Assembly: GCA_940337035.1 (NCBI GenBank)
Contig: CALNHX010003561.1
Location: 82,863-146,862, forward strand
Origin: Agriotes lineatus
Taxonomy: Eukaryota; Arthropoda; Insecta; Coleoptera; Elateridae
Direction of reading: 5' to 3'
DNA: 64,000 nt
Made by a program: the position numbers and the translations under genes. Positions 43,346 through 55,440 of this stretch are shown in pieces (within the stretch, counting starts at the first letter, position 1; the number at the start of each line of letters is the position of its first letter). The notes beneath the pieces are model-generated. The model made no database searches. It was not told the DNA's origin and worked only from the letters and a program-made list of their open reading frames with translations.

Positions 43346-45792
43346 CCCATGAATGCCCAGCGTTACCAAATTGTAACGCAAACATGCTTTGATAAATCAG
43401 TTTGCTGTATGTGTAGTTTCGCTTTTGGCCAATAGATGTCTTAGACTTAGATCTATAAAGTGTCAATGCTGATTGTTGAATCACCGCCATTTATTTACAG
43501 TGACGTTTTTGTGTTTTTGTACATCCATAATTTGTGACTTCTGTAGAGTGCTACATACCATGGATATCCGATTCACGTAAGTACCTTCATTTCTCAGTAA
43601 ACTAGAATAATTTGCTAATAATATTCAAAATGGCATAAGAAAGGATCAATCTAACCTCTACCCGGGGTTTTGTTTGCATACCTTTGAAAACAGAGGAATA
43701 CCCACGTGGGCGGTTAACTGCTTAGTTGGGATACATCTGTAAAAATTTGTTTATTTTTACAGTCGTGGATTTACACTGGAAGAGGCGCTCCAAATGGCTT
43801 ATGCTGATGATTTGGATGTAGACCAGATCTTTGTTGAGCCTCCAGATGTAAATGTTTTAACTGATGAAGAGTCCGGTGATGAAGAAGAAACGCCAGATAT
43901 AAATCATTTACCTGGTCGCCAACTTACTGCTGCGGCAGAAATTGTTTTGCAAAACAATGATCGCATGGGTCTTGATTACGATTACGTAGAAAGCAACGAT
44001 GATGATCTTGCATCTGGCGACACTCTCCCTGTAAGTAATGAGTCTAAAGAAATACCGCCAAAAATTTGCTAACAATTTTCTTGGGCACAAGGAGATTTTC
44101 ATGTTCAGCGATCAAATTTTCCAAACGCCGATTTCTCCAAATTTCGAAATTCAACTCCTGTTCAGATGTTTGAATATTTTTTTTATGATGAAGTTATTAA
44201 CTTTTTGATAAATCAATCACGTATTTACGCAAGTTTTAAAAATTACCCTGATCCAAAAATAAGTTATGGAGAAATGAAATGCGCTATAGGCATTCTAATA
44301 CTAAGCGGTTATAATTCACTTCCAAGTAAACGTGATTATTGGGATAGTAAAAATGACATGAAGAACCTTTTAGTAACTGAATCGATGAGGCGTAATCGAT
44401 TTCTCAGCATTCTACAATTTATTCACTGCGCTGACAATCAATTTATAGATGAAAATGATAAAGTTTGGAAAATGAGACCTTTTATGAATTTGCTAAAAAG
44501 TAAATTTTTGCAGCATTTTGTTCCAGAAGAGGGCTTGTTTTATGACAAGTCTATGATTAAATATTTCGGTCGCCACGGATGCAAGCAATTCATCCGTGGC
44601 AAACCAATCCGATTCGGATTTAAAATGTGGTGCCTCAACAGTAAAAACGGATATTTGCTAAATTTTGATATGTACCAAGGAAAAGACCCAAAGGCTGATG
44701 ATATCTGCGATAAAATTTTTGGAAAGGCAGCTGCACCCTTAGTAAGAATGATAAGAGAGATGCCTAATGACAAGAAAAATCTGCGGTACAAATTTTATTT
44801 CGAAAATTTGTTTACAAGCATGAATTTGTTGAACTTTTTGCGTGAGAATGGATATGGGAGCACTGGAACTTTTAGAGACAATCGCTTACCCAAAAATTGC
44901 CCTCTACCTCCCAAAAAACGAATGCTGAAAGACAATAAAAGAGGAGATTATTTTTCATGCATTGACAAGGAAACTGGTGTTATGGTAACTCGATGGGTGG
45001 ATAACGCTGTTGTTACCGTTGCATCAACTTGCCATGGCATAAACCCTCTTGGTAATGCAAAACGATATTGTAGAAGTGAAAGGAAATCTATGCAAGTGCC
45101 AATGCCATCCATGATACGGCATTATAATAATAGTATGGGGGGCACTGATTTGATGGATCAGAATATTAACAGGGTTAGGACGAGTATTAGAATAAAGAAA
45201 TGGTGGTGGGCAATATTCACTTGGTTGCTAGATGCAGCCATAGAAAATGCATGGATTTTATATAAAAATTCTGGAAAATCCATATCCCAAAAGAATTTTA
45301 GACGTGAAATCGTAAATGTTTATTTATCTAAATATGGAACATCTTCCCGTGGTGCTGGTAGACCTGATGCATCTTTATCTAGTGTCACTTTAAATAGAAT
45401 TGCGGATGATTTACGGTATGATGGACTAAACCATTTATTGGTACCGGTTCCAAATAAGAAAAGACGACGCTGTGCCGGAGAAGGTATAAGAACAATGTGT
45501 AAAAAGTGTCAAGTGGGACTGTGCATTGAATGCAACTTTATTTATCACACTGAATAATGATATTTGTTATGTAAGTTCCTGTATGTGTCTTCAAATAAAA
45601 TAATTTCAGTTTACCTTATTTGTAGCAGCTGAAGCGCCTAGCGTTACCATATGGTAACACCCGTTTTTTGGAAAACTGGTCATAAAAAACAGACTTCTGT
45701 TATGCAATACATTTCTTTGTATCCGCAGTACTACAAATATCGACAAAATACCAAAAAAAAAAAAAATTAAAAAAAAATCGGGCTCTCATGGG
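43346..45792. mobile_element. piggyBac-like transposon, almost complete
   Basis: TTAA duplications at 43342-43345 and 45793-45796 flank ends CCCATGAATGCCC and (inverted) CCCATGAGAGCCC, 11 of 13 matching. Subterminal palindromes GCGTTACCAAATTGTAACGC (43360) and GCGTTACCATATGGTAACAC (45640) are characteristic placements. The 2447-bp element holds one transposase gene and lies in the RT gene of the RTE-like LINE. Confidence 0.96.
43560..45557 (+). pseudogene. piggyBac transposase, two exons, one in-frame stop
   Basis: Exon 1 is 43560-43576 (ATG start, donor GTAAGT). The intron ends TTTTACAG and exon 2 runs 43763-45557 in the correct phase. An acidic N-terminus (LTDEESGDEEETPD) precedes the DDE_Tnp_1_7 domain. 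One TAA at 44070-44072 interrupts an otherwise continuous frame; downstream, FSWAQGDFHVQRSNF follows without a shift. Catalytic site: first Asp in GLFYDKSM; the second, normally Asp in a DNFFTS-type motif, reads FYFENLFTSM, so it is Glu; third Asp in MGGTDLMDQN. A C-terminal Cys-rich module is present, CKKCQVGLCIECNFIYH. The stop and the Asp-to-Glu change make activity unlikely, yet decay is slight, so insertion was fairly recent. Confidence 0.92.
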
Positions 45793-46290
45793 TTAAACAG
45801 CAAGGGTGACAGTATGCAGCCTTGCCTAACGCCCTTTTTAATGGCTCAGGGTTTACATATGTAGTTATCCATCTTTACAATTGCTTTACTGTTTTTATAA
45901 AGGTTGTTGATCAAAATAATCAGGTGGTTGGGTACCCCCATTTCTGTTAAGAATGCCCACAGTTTGTCCCATTTTATACTGTCGAACGCTTTTTTTGTAA
46001 TCGACAAAGCATAAATATAGCGGTAGGTTATGTTCTCTTGCTTTTTGTATTAATTGTCGAATGAGATTTTTTTCATTACCACTATAATAAAACACATATC
46101 CAGGATACTTGATGCTCCCTTTTCCTCTTTTCTTATTTCCGAGAGGGAGCAGATGTCTATATTATGTACTTGCATTTCTAACAGTTGCTATTGTTTCTTT
46201 TTAAATTCCACAAGTTTATTCCACCATGAACACCTTAAATATTTCTTTTGCAATTCCGTTTCTTTTTCGATTTTAATTTGTGGGTTTTAT

Positions 46291-48479
46291 AATTTTAAGC
46301 GTCACTAAATTACCATCCATAATAAACTCAGTATCGGATGAACAATATAATCTGAGACGAATGTCGCGCTGTTTACACGGGGTCGATATATGTATATAAC
46401 ACGGATCCGGATAAAATAAATTGTTAACATACCAAGTAATATAAAATACGTTTGTCTTGAACAGTGTGTACGGTACCGAACGAGCGAAGCAATAAGAGCC
46501 CGGCATGCAAAATATCAATTACTACTCAAACAGAAACTATAAAATTTGACTCGCATGTACAATTCTCGAAAAGGGCTCCCCGAATTCAACGCTTTCATAT
46601 AAAAATCCTAGTGGTCATTCTAAACACACAGTATTTGCTATAATAACCAGATAACACATATGGTAATGGATAATCAGGTTAATCCGTTTATAATTCTTGT
46701 CGCGTTAACGGATTAAAATGGTAACAAGTAGTCATCCACCGAAAATAAAGTTAATATGAAAGGATTACATGAAACGGTTGATGGTCGCTTTCAACCTATG
46801 AAAATTGAAAACTTTAGAGCCACGTCGGGTAATTTCTGCGAAGATCACAATTAACCAAACAGGAATTTTCCTCGTATTGGGAAGCGTGAGGTGTACTGTT
46901 AGGCACCCAGAAGATTTGAATAACAGTCTCATCTTAGTGGTTGCGTGCTGGGAAAGGCCGAGGAAATTAAGGCTGCAGGTTTTTATTGCGTGATTTCGAA
47001 TTCCTAATCCAGCAGGTGTTTACAGCTACTGCATTCGTCCACAGGTCCGTTTCTTGGCAGCCTTCCTGTCTCGTAGATATTTCGTTATAAGTATATACAC
47101 CAGACGACAATACAGAACTGGAGAAGAAAAAAGAAACAGAAAGAATGTAAAAAGGCATAAAAATACATTTGACTGAATTTTAACCCACTTGTTAATAGCC
47201 ATAATTTGGTCGTATCTCAGATCGTAGTCGGTCAGCGGATATCTTGCTGGAAAATCTACTAGATTATGAAGTAATCAGGTGGCTGCGGCAAAACCCAACA
47301 ACAAGACTAAGTGACCCGGTGACGGCAGTTTCATCGAAATAAATACGAACGTAAAATGTCGCTCAGAGGAAACCCCGTATAAACACGTCGTACAGCTTCA
47401 GAGGCAAAAGTAAAAATTCTCCAAAAAGAAAGCGAAAGCCAGAGAGCTATTCCCCACCTCAAAACTGGGCACAAACACATTAAAAACGTTACTGAAACTA
47501 TGTAGGTGACCCAGAATGCATGATGACGTTCGAAATTGTAGAATACGCATTCGGATCGTAACAGAGCGTCACAATAGTACTCATAATCTCATTCTAATCC
47601 TCATCGTTGCAAAGCGACGATCTCTAAGATTTCCCTTGAATAATATGAGCATATAAAAGCTTTCTTTACAATTGCTTTGCCATGTAGAAAAGTACTTTAC
47701 CTTGCAAACAAAAATGTGACGTTTTTGACAATAGTGAGCGAAACTTAGTTTCTGAGAGTGGTACCGTCAAGTTCAGCACAGCTTTTTTTGAGAGAAGAGA
47801 CTTTTTATGTGCCTACTGTATATCACAAATATCTCAAAAACGAAGTGTGTAATGTGGAATTTCCGTGCCCTATATTCTACTTTACTGTGAATTTAGTTTG
47901 CCATTTGTTTGCTAGTTAACTCAGTCGTAGACGTACAAGACCCGCTCTTATATCAGTGCAGCTAAGGGTTGTCAATATTGCTCGTTCCGGCCTGCTTGTC
48001 ATCACCTATAATTCTGTAATTATACATGCAGATACTGCCAGAAATGAAAACCAAACAGTTTACATGAAAAGATATACGCTTTGTAAAAGAAACCTACATG
48101 CATGGAAATACATACAGAAATACACAATAATAATATAGAAGTGTTATATGCGCTATTAATAGTAGGATGAAACATTCCATGAGTTTAATGCTCAATCTAC
48201 ATGCAATCTTTAAATTTCGCACTCGAATTCATTGAATATGGCCGTGACTCCAGTAGCTTGAAATCAGCTGAAACGATGTGTCAACAAGATAATGCCAGAA
48301 TTTTGTTCTGGGGAGCTGAATCAGCAGCGCGCTCGTTGGGGCTATTGCATAATGTGGTGCAATTCCTTCGTGAATCGCTATTATGGTTCGGCTCCCAGTT
48401 TCACGTTTCGAGCATTCAAGCGTGTGTTTTATTTATGATAATTACATTTGCCTTTATCTTGTTTCTCACAAAGGCTTTC
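46291..48479. other. No recognised gene; an old repeat at 47900-47950
   Basis: AT-rich DNA with short ORFs lacking motifs. GCTAGTTAACTCAGTCGTAG and ACAAGACCCG at about 47913-47943 match the old repeat at 4778-4810. An inverted pair TTAATCCGTTTATAA / GTTAACGGATTAA occurs at about 46680-46715. Confidence 0.4.
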
Positions 48480-48770
48480 TCATATTAGGCACCGACTTCT
48501 AGAGGAAGCTCGATATTGTACCGAATACTTCTGATGAGAAATGGACTTTTTCTGGTGGAGAACAAGTTTGGTCCCGGACGTAAAGGGGCCTTAGTTCTCC
48601 GTTAATTTATTCTGGTCTACCTATTGTGTATGGAGCGTTCAGCCGTGACAAATTTTTGCATGATTTTTGAACATGAAAGCTCAAGTTCTGAACCGATGTT
48701 GAGTAAACTTTTTCGTTCAGACAAATCGGAAGTATTCTAAACAATTAAATGGGTAAATCATAATTCTAAC
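48480..48770 (+). pseudogene. Ty3/gypsy protease-region relic, copy 1
   Basis: Matches 62220-62410 and 63100-63190, but more decayed. The frame contains an LILGTDF-type motif broken by a stop, then KLDIVPN, followed by a shared block AAAGGGGCCTTAGTTCTCCG and TTCTAAACAATTAAATGGGTAA. Only the end of the protease and flanking sequence remain. Confidence 0.65.
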
Positions 48771-49439
48771 ATTATTAATTCTTGTGTTGGTGTTCGATTT
48801 CGAGCTTCAAATGGATACGTAACTTTGTTCACACGAAATACCTGTTTGTCCTAATTATACAATTTAATGTCCTCAGTACATGGATTTTTAAAGTATGCAT
48901 CGTGACTTAGAGAATTAAATATATGAAAACGACGATTAAGTCGATTGAGCAATAAAATCCGAGATAAACAACTTCATAGAATAACGGTACCGTCAACCTG
49001 GGTGACTTTGAACAATTTTTTCCTTCTCTAATTTTTAACTGAGAAGTTTTTGTCATCATCAAGATTCTTGGTGGTTCTTTTACACAAACATTCAAGAAAA
49101 GTAATAATTTTAAATCTAAACCTTTATATCTGAAGTCAAAACTCAATATTAATTGAAAATACAAAAAGTATAAAAGCTTTGTTGTTAAAACAACTCAAAA
49201 AAATTAAAAAGGAAACATGAAAGTATTAAGACAACTAGAAAAGATTAAGAAAATTTCAAATTGTCGTAAAAATTGTAATATTCTTCAGGTATAACTTTTT
49301 TTAATTGTTGTAAATGCTCCCATTTATCCTTTTTACTATTTCATTCCTCTTGCTACATGGGTGGCCAACATACTTGCCTTGCCAGGTCTAATAGCAGAGT
49401 ACCGCTGATTTGCTTTAATTGTGTAATTCTTGAAGTCAG

Positions 49440-49850
49440 AGAATAGTATATTAAAGTATGAGTGGATAACAAGGTCTTTAAAACACGCTCGAGTTTTCGA
49501 GCACGACGGCGTAGCCGGAGTGCTCGAAATAGAGCAAGTGTTTTAAAAACCAGTTATCCACGAATACTTTACGCTATTTTTTATTATACCTCCAATACTG
49601 GAAATAAATTACGCACTAAAAACTTAGAAATAATTTTTGTGGTGATAAATCGAGAGGGCATAATAATATTGCTACTATAGTTACGAGAATGATTTACGTT
49701 GTTGTCGCGTCCATGTCCGTTGTTGCATTCAGTCGTTTCCTTGACAACCTTTAAAGCTCGGCGAGCTTTAATCGCCTGTATTCGCACGCTCAGGCGTGCT
49801 TTAAACGGCGATTCTGATGCAGGTATAATAAAAAACCATTTTTCTGGCTA
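49440..49850 (-). repeat. Single inverted copy of the 390-bp array unit
   Basis: In reverse complement it matches the unit tandemly repeated at 53611-55440 over the whole unit, including both hairpins (CGAGCACGACGGCGTAGCCGG and CTTTAAAGCTCGGCGAGC). Divergence from the array is low. The ORFs on both strands are consequences of the palindromes. Confidence 0.9.
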
Positions 49851-50159
49851 CATGAGGATACGGATGTTTTCGTGCTGTTTTAGTAAAACGAATGTACTCT
49901 TGTGGAAGGTAAAAACAACCATTAATTAAATGCGTAATGTAAGGCAGTATTAAAGGACAGCACATTTTAATCATTTCTATATTGATACCGTCATATCCAA
50001 TAGCATTCGATTGAAAGCCATTAATTAATTTTATTTTTATCTACGACAGTGTGTAAAATTACCTTTTAGTTGGCAGTTTTAAGTTTGTAAAACGACTGTT
50101 TAATAACATATTTTCATTAGTTTACGTCGTCAGTAGTAACGAGTTTAAAATATTTCATT

Positions 50160-50410
50160 AGGCACGATGTCAGCAGCAAGGTGTTTTAAATTTTTTAAAA
50201 CACGCAAAATTACGACCGGTTCCTGGTAATACTAATTTACATATAAATTATTTTTTTATATTTACCGTGTTTTCTAGAATCTATCGTAGATAAAATATTA
50301 TACGATACACATGCGTAAAGCATCTTTAGTCACTCGTGGGGCTTAAAACGCTCGCTCACTCGTGCTTAAAGAGTAGCTTATGCACTTGTATCGTATATTA
50401 CTATTAAAAC
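50160..50410. repeat. Two hairpin repeats
   Basis: GGTGTTTTAAATTTTTTAAAACACG is a short palindrome at about 50180-50204. ATACGATACACATGCGTAAAGC (50303) faces GCTTATGCACTTGTATCGTAT (50375) with an inner GTCACTCGTGGGGCTTAAAA / CACTCGTGCTTAAAG set, the same design as the TTTAAAGCACG hairpins. Confidence 0.7.
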
Positions 50411-50859
50411 TGTTTTACAGTCTACCGTTTTTAAAGAGAATTTAGATTAACTCTTGCAATTACCAATGTCAGAACTAGGTAAATAAGTATTAGTACCACT
50501 CGAGTTACTGGCAGGTACACTGCTAATAAAGTTAGTTGTTAATTTTATTAAATTTAAATTAATGCGATGGCATTGAAACTTTTTTTTGTTGAACTCAAAT
50601 AAAACGTCTCAAGCTTTTCCAAAACTCTTTTATATTGCTATTACGGTGTAAGAAATCAAAATAACTCTTCTTTTTCATGATAAACTGCTGAATTTGTAAA
50701 GTTTCTTAAATGTTTATTGTATTCCCAATGACTCGGGAATTTTCTCTTTCTAAATGTATTTTTAGCTTTGTCTCTGAGGCATATAAGTTATTTTATGTTT
50801 TCGGTTATCTATGGAGCAGGAGGTCTGAATATTCGACATGTTGCTTTAGAAGCATGTTT

Positions 50860-51135
50860 ATCAAATAAGTTTAGAATGTGGTTTGTATCCAAAATATACG
50901 GTGAAGGGGGGTAGAATTTAAATCAGTTAGAAATACATTAAGATTAATTTGTTTTAAATTACGAAATACTCTACGCTTAGGCTCTACATAGGGTTCTTTG
51001 CTATCTATATCACAAAATATCAAATCGTGATCTGACAACTCGCAGGTAACTGTATCACAATCCGTAATTTTAGTTTGGTCAACAACTATAATGACATCTA
51101 GAAAAAATCCACCTGAAGCACATTGTAACAACCCG
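50860..51135 (-). pseudogene. CR1-group LINE endonuclease, C-terminal piece
   Basis: Minus strand FFLDVIIVVDQTKITDCDT, then CELSDHDLIFCDIDSKEPYV and RRVFRNLKQINLNVFLTDL. The SDHDLI block holds the conserved catalytic His/Asp of the endonuclease. This and the piece at 52195-52550 are the two ends of one endonuclease type; the middle is missing, and about 1.05 kb of unrelated DNA (51136-52194) lies between. Whether that DNA is an insertion or a replacement cannot be judged here. Confidence 0.78.
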
Positions 51136-52194
51136 CAACAAATTGCGTTTGTAATTATAAGACTTATAAAATTTAAGTTGTTAGAAGAAAAGAATAAGTC
51201 AAAGCCGGCCCTGCGTAAATTTCAAATATAGCGAACGCGAAAGTGCATTTACCAAGAACGGAAAGCTACATTTGTCGTAGTCAGGAAAAGCGATTCAATT
51301 ACATCCGGTGCTCACAAAGTAAAAGATTTCTGAGAACAGAGAATGCCGATTTGACACATAGCGCAAACCCGTGTGGGATATGTCAAATTCGCAATTCTCA
51401 GAGTTCACGTCCCGGTTTCGAGTAATAAATTAACCCGTCGAACCATTTTTCGGCCAATTCTAACTAAACCAAAATTACATCTTTTCGATCTAAAACTAAG
51501 TGTGCAGTGCCCAACCTTAAGGAAATCCAGGTGCCAAAAAGGGAACCGTAAGACTCCAATCAATTCTAGCCGAACTCAATTTAAATTCATAACTAAACCG
51601 CGATCGCGCCGTCTAAACTAACTAATAATCGAAAACAGAGGAAGTAGCCGACGCAGGAGAAACAGGTCAGACCAAATTGTTGTATTTTATATTAACCAAC
51701 TCAAAGGGCCGTCGCTAGATTTATTCTATTCCTTCCAAAACCATTTTAATGTCATAAACTTTAAGCGTAATTCGGAGCAATTATAATTACGAAACTTTAG
51801 CAACTTAAGCTTATAGCCGCTTGGGCGAACAACCTGTGTAATTGGGCCAAATTGATAAGTGTTTTCCAATATAGTGTTATAATATTCTTTGGCGTTTTAT
51901 TTTAGTTAAAGTAGGCCTTACAACCCCTAAATTAAGAGCAGGGGTCAGCGATCGAGTTAACCTCCGAGGAAGCGTAACTTGTGGTCTAAGAGGGAAAACT
52001 ACCCCTAAGACCTCCATAAGGGTTGCAGCCCCTAACATAAGGGTTGCAATACTTTACAACATAGACGAGTTGGACCGTCAATTATCTGTGTCAGACCAAG
52101 GAAATCTAAATCTTTAAAATATCAATATTAAAATAACCTAGGCATATTATCTTATCGGAAGATGATAAATATAAGGAAAATAAATCTTCGAGAT
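51136..52194. other. Unassigned DNA between two LINE pieces
   Basis: Contains a partial palindrome (AGAATGCCGATTTGACACATA and ATATGTCAAATTCGCAATTCT, about 51340-51400) and repeated motifs CCCCTAA..TAAGGGTTGCA near 51926-52050. Short ORFs 51243-51425 and 51373-51621 have no recognisable motif. Confidence 0.4.
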
Positions 52195-52550
52195 CGTTTA
52201 AGAACAGTCTATAGACACGTGTGGAGGTGTATAAGCCGTACCTATAATACATTTTATGTTGCCACATGTGACTGATGCCCAAATTTGGTCAATGTCTTTA
52301 TTATTACATACCATAAGTAGAGAGCAAAGGATATTAGTCCTTATGTACATAGTGACTCCTCCACCTCGTCCAACACGATCACATCGCATAAACTTGAAAC
52401 CACAAATAGATACTCTCGTATCAGATATTTCCATGTCCAACCATGTTTCTGAAATTATAATAATGACAGTTTTGTTTTCAATGATAACATCTTTTAATTG
52501 ATTTATTTTAGGTGTCCATGACCTTATATTAAGGCTAGTCATCCACATAG
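52195..52550 (-). pseudogene. CR1-group LINE endonuclease, N-terminal piece
   Basis: Minus strand SLNIRSWTPKINQLKDVIIE, IISETWLDMEISDTRVSI, FKFMRCDRVGRGGGVTMYIR and CIIGTAYTPPHVS. These are the first catalytic blocks of an APE-type endonuclease (N in NIRS, E in SETWL, the RGGGV loop). The frame ends at 52198. It is paired with 50860-51135 as the remains of one gene. Confidence 0.8.
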
Positions 52551-53610
52551 CTTAAATCGTTTTTACAATGTATTGTCTTTAATTTTCATTTAATTGACTT
52601 AAATTTTTCCTCTAATATCCCTAACACAATATTGCTTCGAGTACTGACGGCTGTTTTCTCAATTTTCGTATAGATTTAAAAAAAATCAAAACTTGAAAAA
52701 ACAATTGCTTTTTTTGAAAAAAAAATTGGCTCAGTCTGGGTGTAAATTGTAAATTGATTTTATACGTATTTTTTATCTTTTGATCCGACAAAATAAGGAC
52801 AAAAACCTGTAAAAACTATACACATTTTGACGATCGTGGGAGTTTCCCTTCCGACCGTGAGTAGGTGGAGCTACTCCACGAAGTTTAAAGTTTCCGAGAA
52901 TCCGTGCCAACCGGTCCAAGCGTTCTGCATCTATATGTAGATGTAGCAAGAGCAACCCTGGCTTATTTTGTTGTGATACGTCTTGTCTGGATTGTAAATT
53001 CTGTTTATAAAAACAAATCTGTCTGTTGTTAATCGCACAAGTGGAGCGTTCTAGAAGTACAAGAAAGGACGGGAATGCGTATCGAAAAATTAGCGTTAGA
53101 CACCGTTTGAAACGGTAGGTAGACAAATCTGGTGTGATACACGCACACAACTTTCTTTTACAGTGATCTTATAATTGGCCAACAATTAGATTTTTAATTT
53201 TTAAGCATTTGTAAAAGATTTTCAAAAATTTACAAATTCTACAGAAACCGTACAAACTAGAGTGTTCGTTGAAGAGACACATTTTCTCTAAAATGTTTAG
53301 CTGAATTCAAAAAATGTAAGAATATACCTATCTATTTAAAATAGGAGTTAATAAAAAACAAAAGTAGCCCATTTTAGAGGTATTCAAATGAAAACTCGCC
53401 TATCTCATATCAATACATTACAAGTGGCAAAAAATATTTAATTTCATTAAATTCATTTTTATTTCAAGTAGATAACATGTTGAACAGCCCTCGTATGTGT
53501 TATAAAGTTATTGTAGCGGTAAAAATTATAATGATTCAAAACTGATGTGCCTGAACTAATCTATAAATTGTTACCGTGTACTTATTAGCACATAATTAAC
53601 GTTTAAAACC
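52551..53610. repeat. AT-rich DNA with a dispersed repeat at 53120-53400
   Basis: 53120-53400 is the third copy of the repeat at 28825-29060 and 34195-34480. The minus-strand ORF 52773-53150 overlaps its edge and has no recognised motif. The rest of the stretch is featureless. Confidence 0.6.
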
Positions 53611-55440
53611 ATTTTTTATTATACCTGCATCAGAATCGCCATTTAAAGCACGCCTGAGCGTGCGAATGCAGGCTATTAAAGCTCGCCGAGCTTTAAAGGT
53701 CGTCAAGGAAACGACTGAATGCAACAACGGACATGAACGCGACAACAACGTAAATAATTCTCGTAACTATAGTAGCAATATTATTATGCCCTCTCGATTT
53801 ATCACGACAAAAATTATTTCTAAGTTTTTAGTGCGTAATTTATTTCCAGTATTGAAGGTATAATAAAAAATAGAGTAAAGTATTCGTGGATAACTGGTTT
53901 TTAAAACACTTGCTCTATTTCGAGCACTCCGGCTACGCCGTCGTGCTCGAAAACTCGCGCGTGTTTTAAAGACCTTGTTATCCACTCATACTTTAATATA
54001 CTATTTTATTATACCTGCATCAGAACCGCCGTTTAAAGCACGCCTGAGCGTGCGAATACAGGCGATTATAGCTCGCCGAGCTTTAAAGGTTGTCAAGGAA
54101 ACGACTGAATGCAACAACGGACATGGACGCGACAAAAATGTAAATAATTCTCGTAACTATAGTAGCAATATTATTATGCCCTCTCGATTTATCACGACAA
54201 AAATTATTTCTAAGTTTTTAGTGCGTAATTTATTTCCAGTATTGAAGGTATAATAAAAAATAGAGTAAAGTATTCGTGGATAACTGGTTTTTAAAACACT
54301 TGCTCTATTTCGAGCACTCCGGCTACGCCGTCGTGCTCGAAAACTCGCGCGTGTTTTAAAGACCTTGTTATCCACTCATACTTTAATATACTATTTTATT
54401 ATACCTGCATCAGAACCGCCGTTTAAAGCACGCCTGAGCGTGCGAATACAGGCGATTATAGCTCGCCGAGCTTTAAAGGTTGTCAAGGAAACGACTGAAT
54501 GCAACAACGGACATGGACGCGACAAAAATGTAAATAATTCTCGTAACTATAGTAGCAATATTATTATGCCCTCTCGATTTATCACGACAAAAATTATTTC
54601 TAAGTTTTTAGTGCGTAATTTATTTCCAGTATTGAAGGTATAATAAAAAATAGAGTAAAGTATTCGTGGATAACTGGTTTTTAAAACACTTGCTCTATTT
54701 CGAGCACTCCGGCTACGCCGTCGTGCTCGAAAACTCGCGCGTGTTTTAAAGACCTTGTTATCCACTCATACTTTAATATACTATTTTATTATACCTGCAT
54801 CAGAACCGCCGTTTAAAGCACGCCTGAGCGTGCGAATACAGGCGATTATAGCTCGCCGAGCTTTAAAGGTTGTCAAGGAAACGACTGAATGCAACAACGG
54901 ACATGGACGCGACAAAAATGTAAATAATTCTCGTAACTATAGTAGCAATATTATTATGCCCTCTCGATTTATCACGACAAAAATTATTTCTAAGTTTTTA
55001 GTGCGTAATTTATTTCCAGTATTGAAGGTATAATAAAAAATAGAGTAAAGTATTCGTGGATAACTGGTTTTTAAAACACTTGCTCTATTTCGAGCACTCC
55101 GGCTACGCCGTCGTGCTCGAAAACTCGCGCGTGTTTTAAAGACCTTGTTATCCACTCATACTTTAATATACTATTTTATTATACCTGCATCAGAACCGCC
55201 GTTTAAAGCACGCCTGAGCGTGCGAATACAGGCGATTATAGCTCGCCGAGCTTTAAAGGTTGTCAAGGAAACGACTGAATGCAACAACGGACATGGACGC
55301 GACAAAAATGTAAATAATTCTCGTAACTATAGTAGCAATATTATTATGCCGTCTCGATTTATCACGACAAAAATAATTTCTAAGTTTTTAGTGCGTAATT
55401 TAATTCCAGTATTGGTGGTATAATAAAAAATAGCGTAAAG
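53611..55440 (+). repeat. Tandem array, 390-bp unit, 4.7 copies
   Basis: Units start at 53611, 54001, 54391, 54781 and 55171; the last is cut at about 55440. Units 2-4 look identical, unit 1 and the last one differ at several bases. Each unit holds two hairpins. One is bounded by TTATTATACC and GGTATAATAAAAAATAG around TTTAAAGCACGCC / GCTCGCCGAGCTTTAAAG. The other is bounded by TAAAGTATTCGTGGATAAC and GTTATCCACTCATACTTTA around CGAGCACTCC..CGTGCTCG. Short ORFs on both strands repeat with the same period and are by-products. Confidence 0.97.

Larger units (their letters stand above)
42525..46290 (-). pseudogene. RTE-like LINE, internally deleted and split by piggyBac
   Basis: Minus-strand order. 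From about 46190, HNIDICSLSEI (endonuclease start), and near 46085 YYSGNEKNLIRQLIQKAREH fused directly to RT motif A as LYLCFVDYKK near 45985. Then KKGVRQGCILSPLLFN runs to the TTAA at 45793, where piggyBac interrupts. Beyond it at about 43300 comes TKIIKLRYADDKTILANSE (motif C YADD), then NKTKVMIVDRKRNNRPDLR, YGSETWTIKASDRRRIDAFE and the tail LSSRIHAKIMAYFGHVTRRN near 42700. Most of the endonuclease and the RT start are deleted, and frameshifts occur (one at about 42810). It is therefore dead, but its YADD, KKGVRQGC and C-terminal blocks are well kept. Confidence 0.88.

Noticed and set aside
48201..48488. 95-codon ORF ending in a hydrophobic segment
   Set aside because: It overlaps the gypsy relic edge and has no recognisable domain or conserved counterpart in copy 2.
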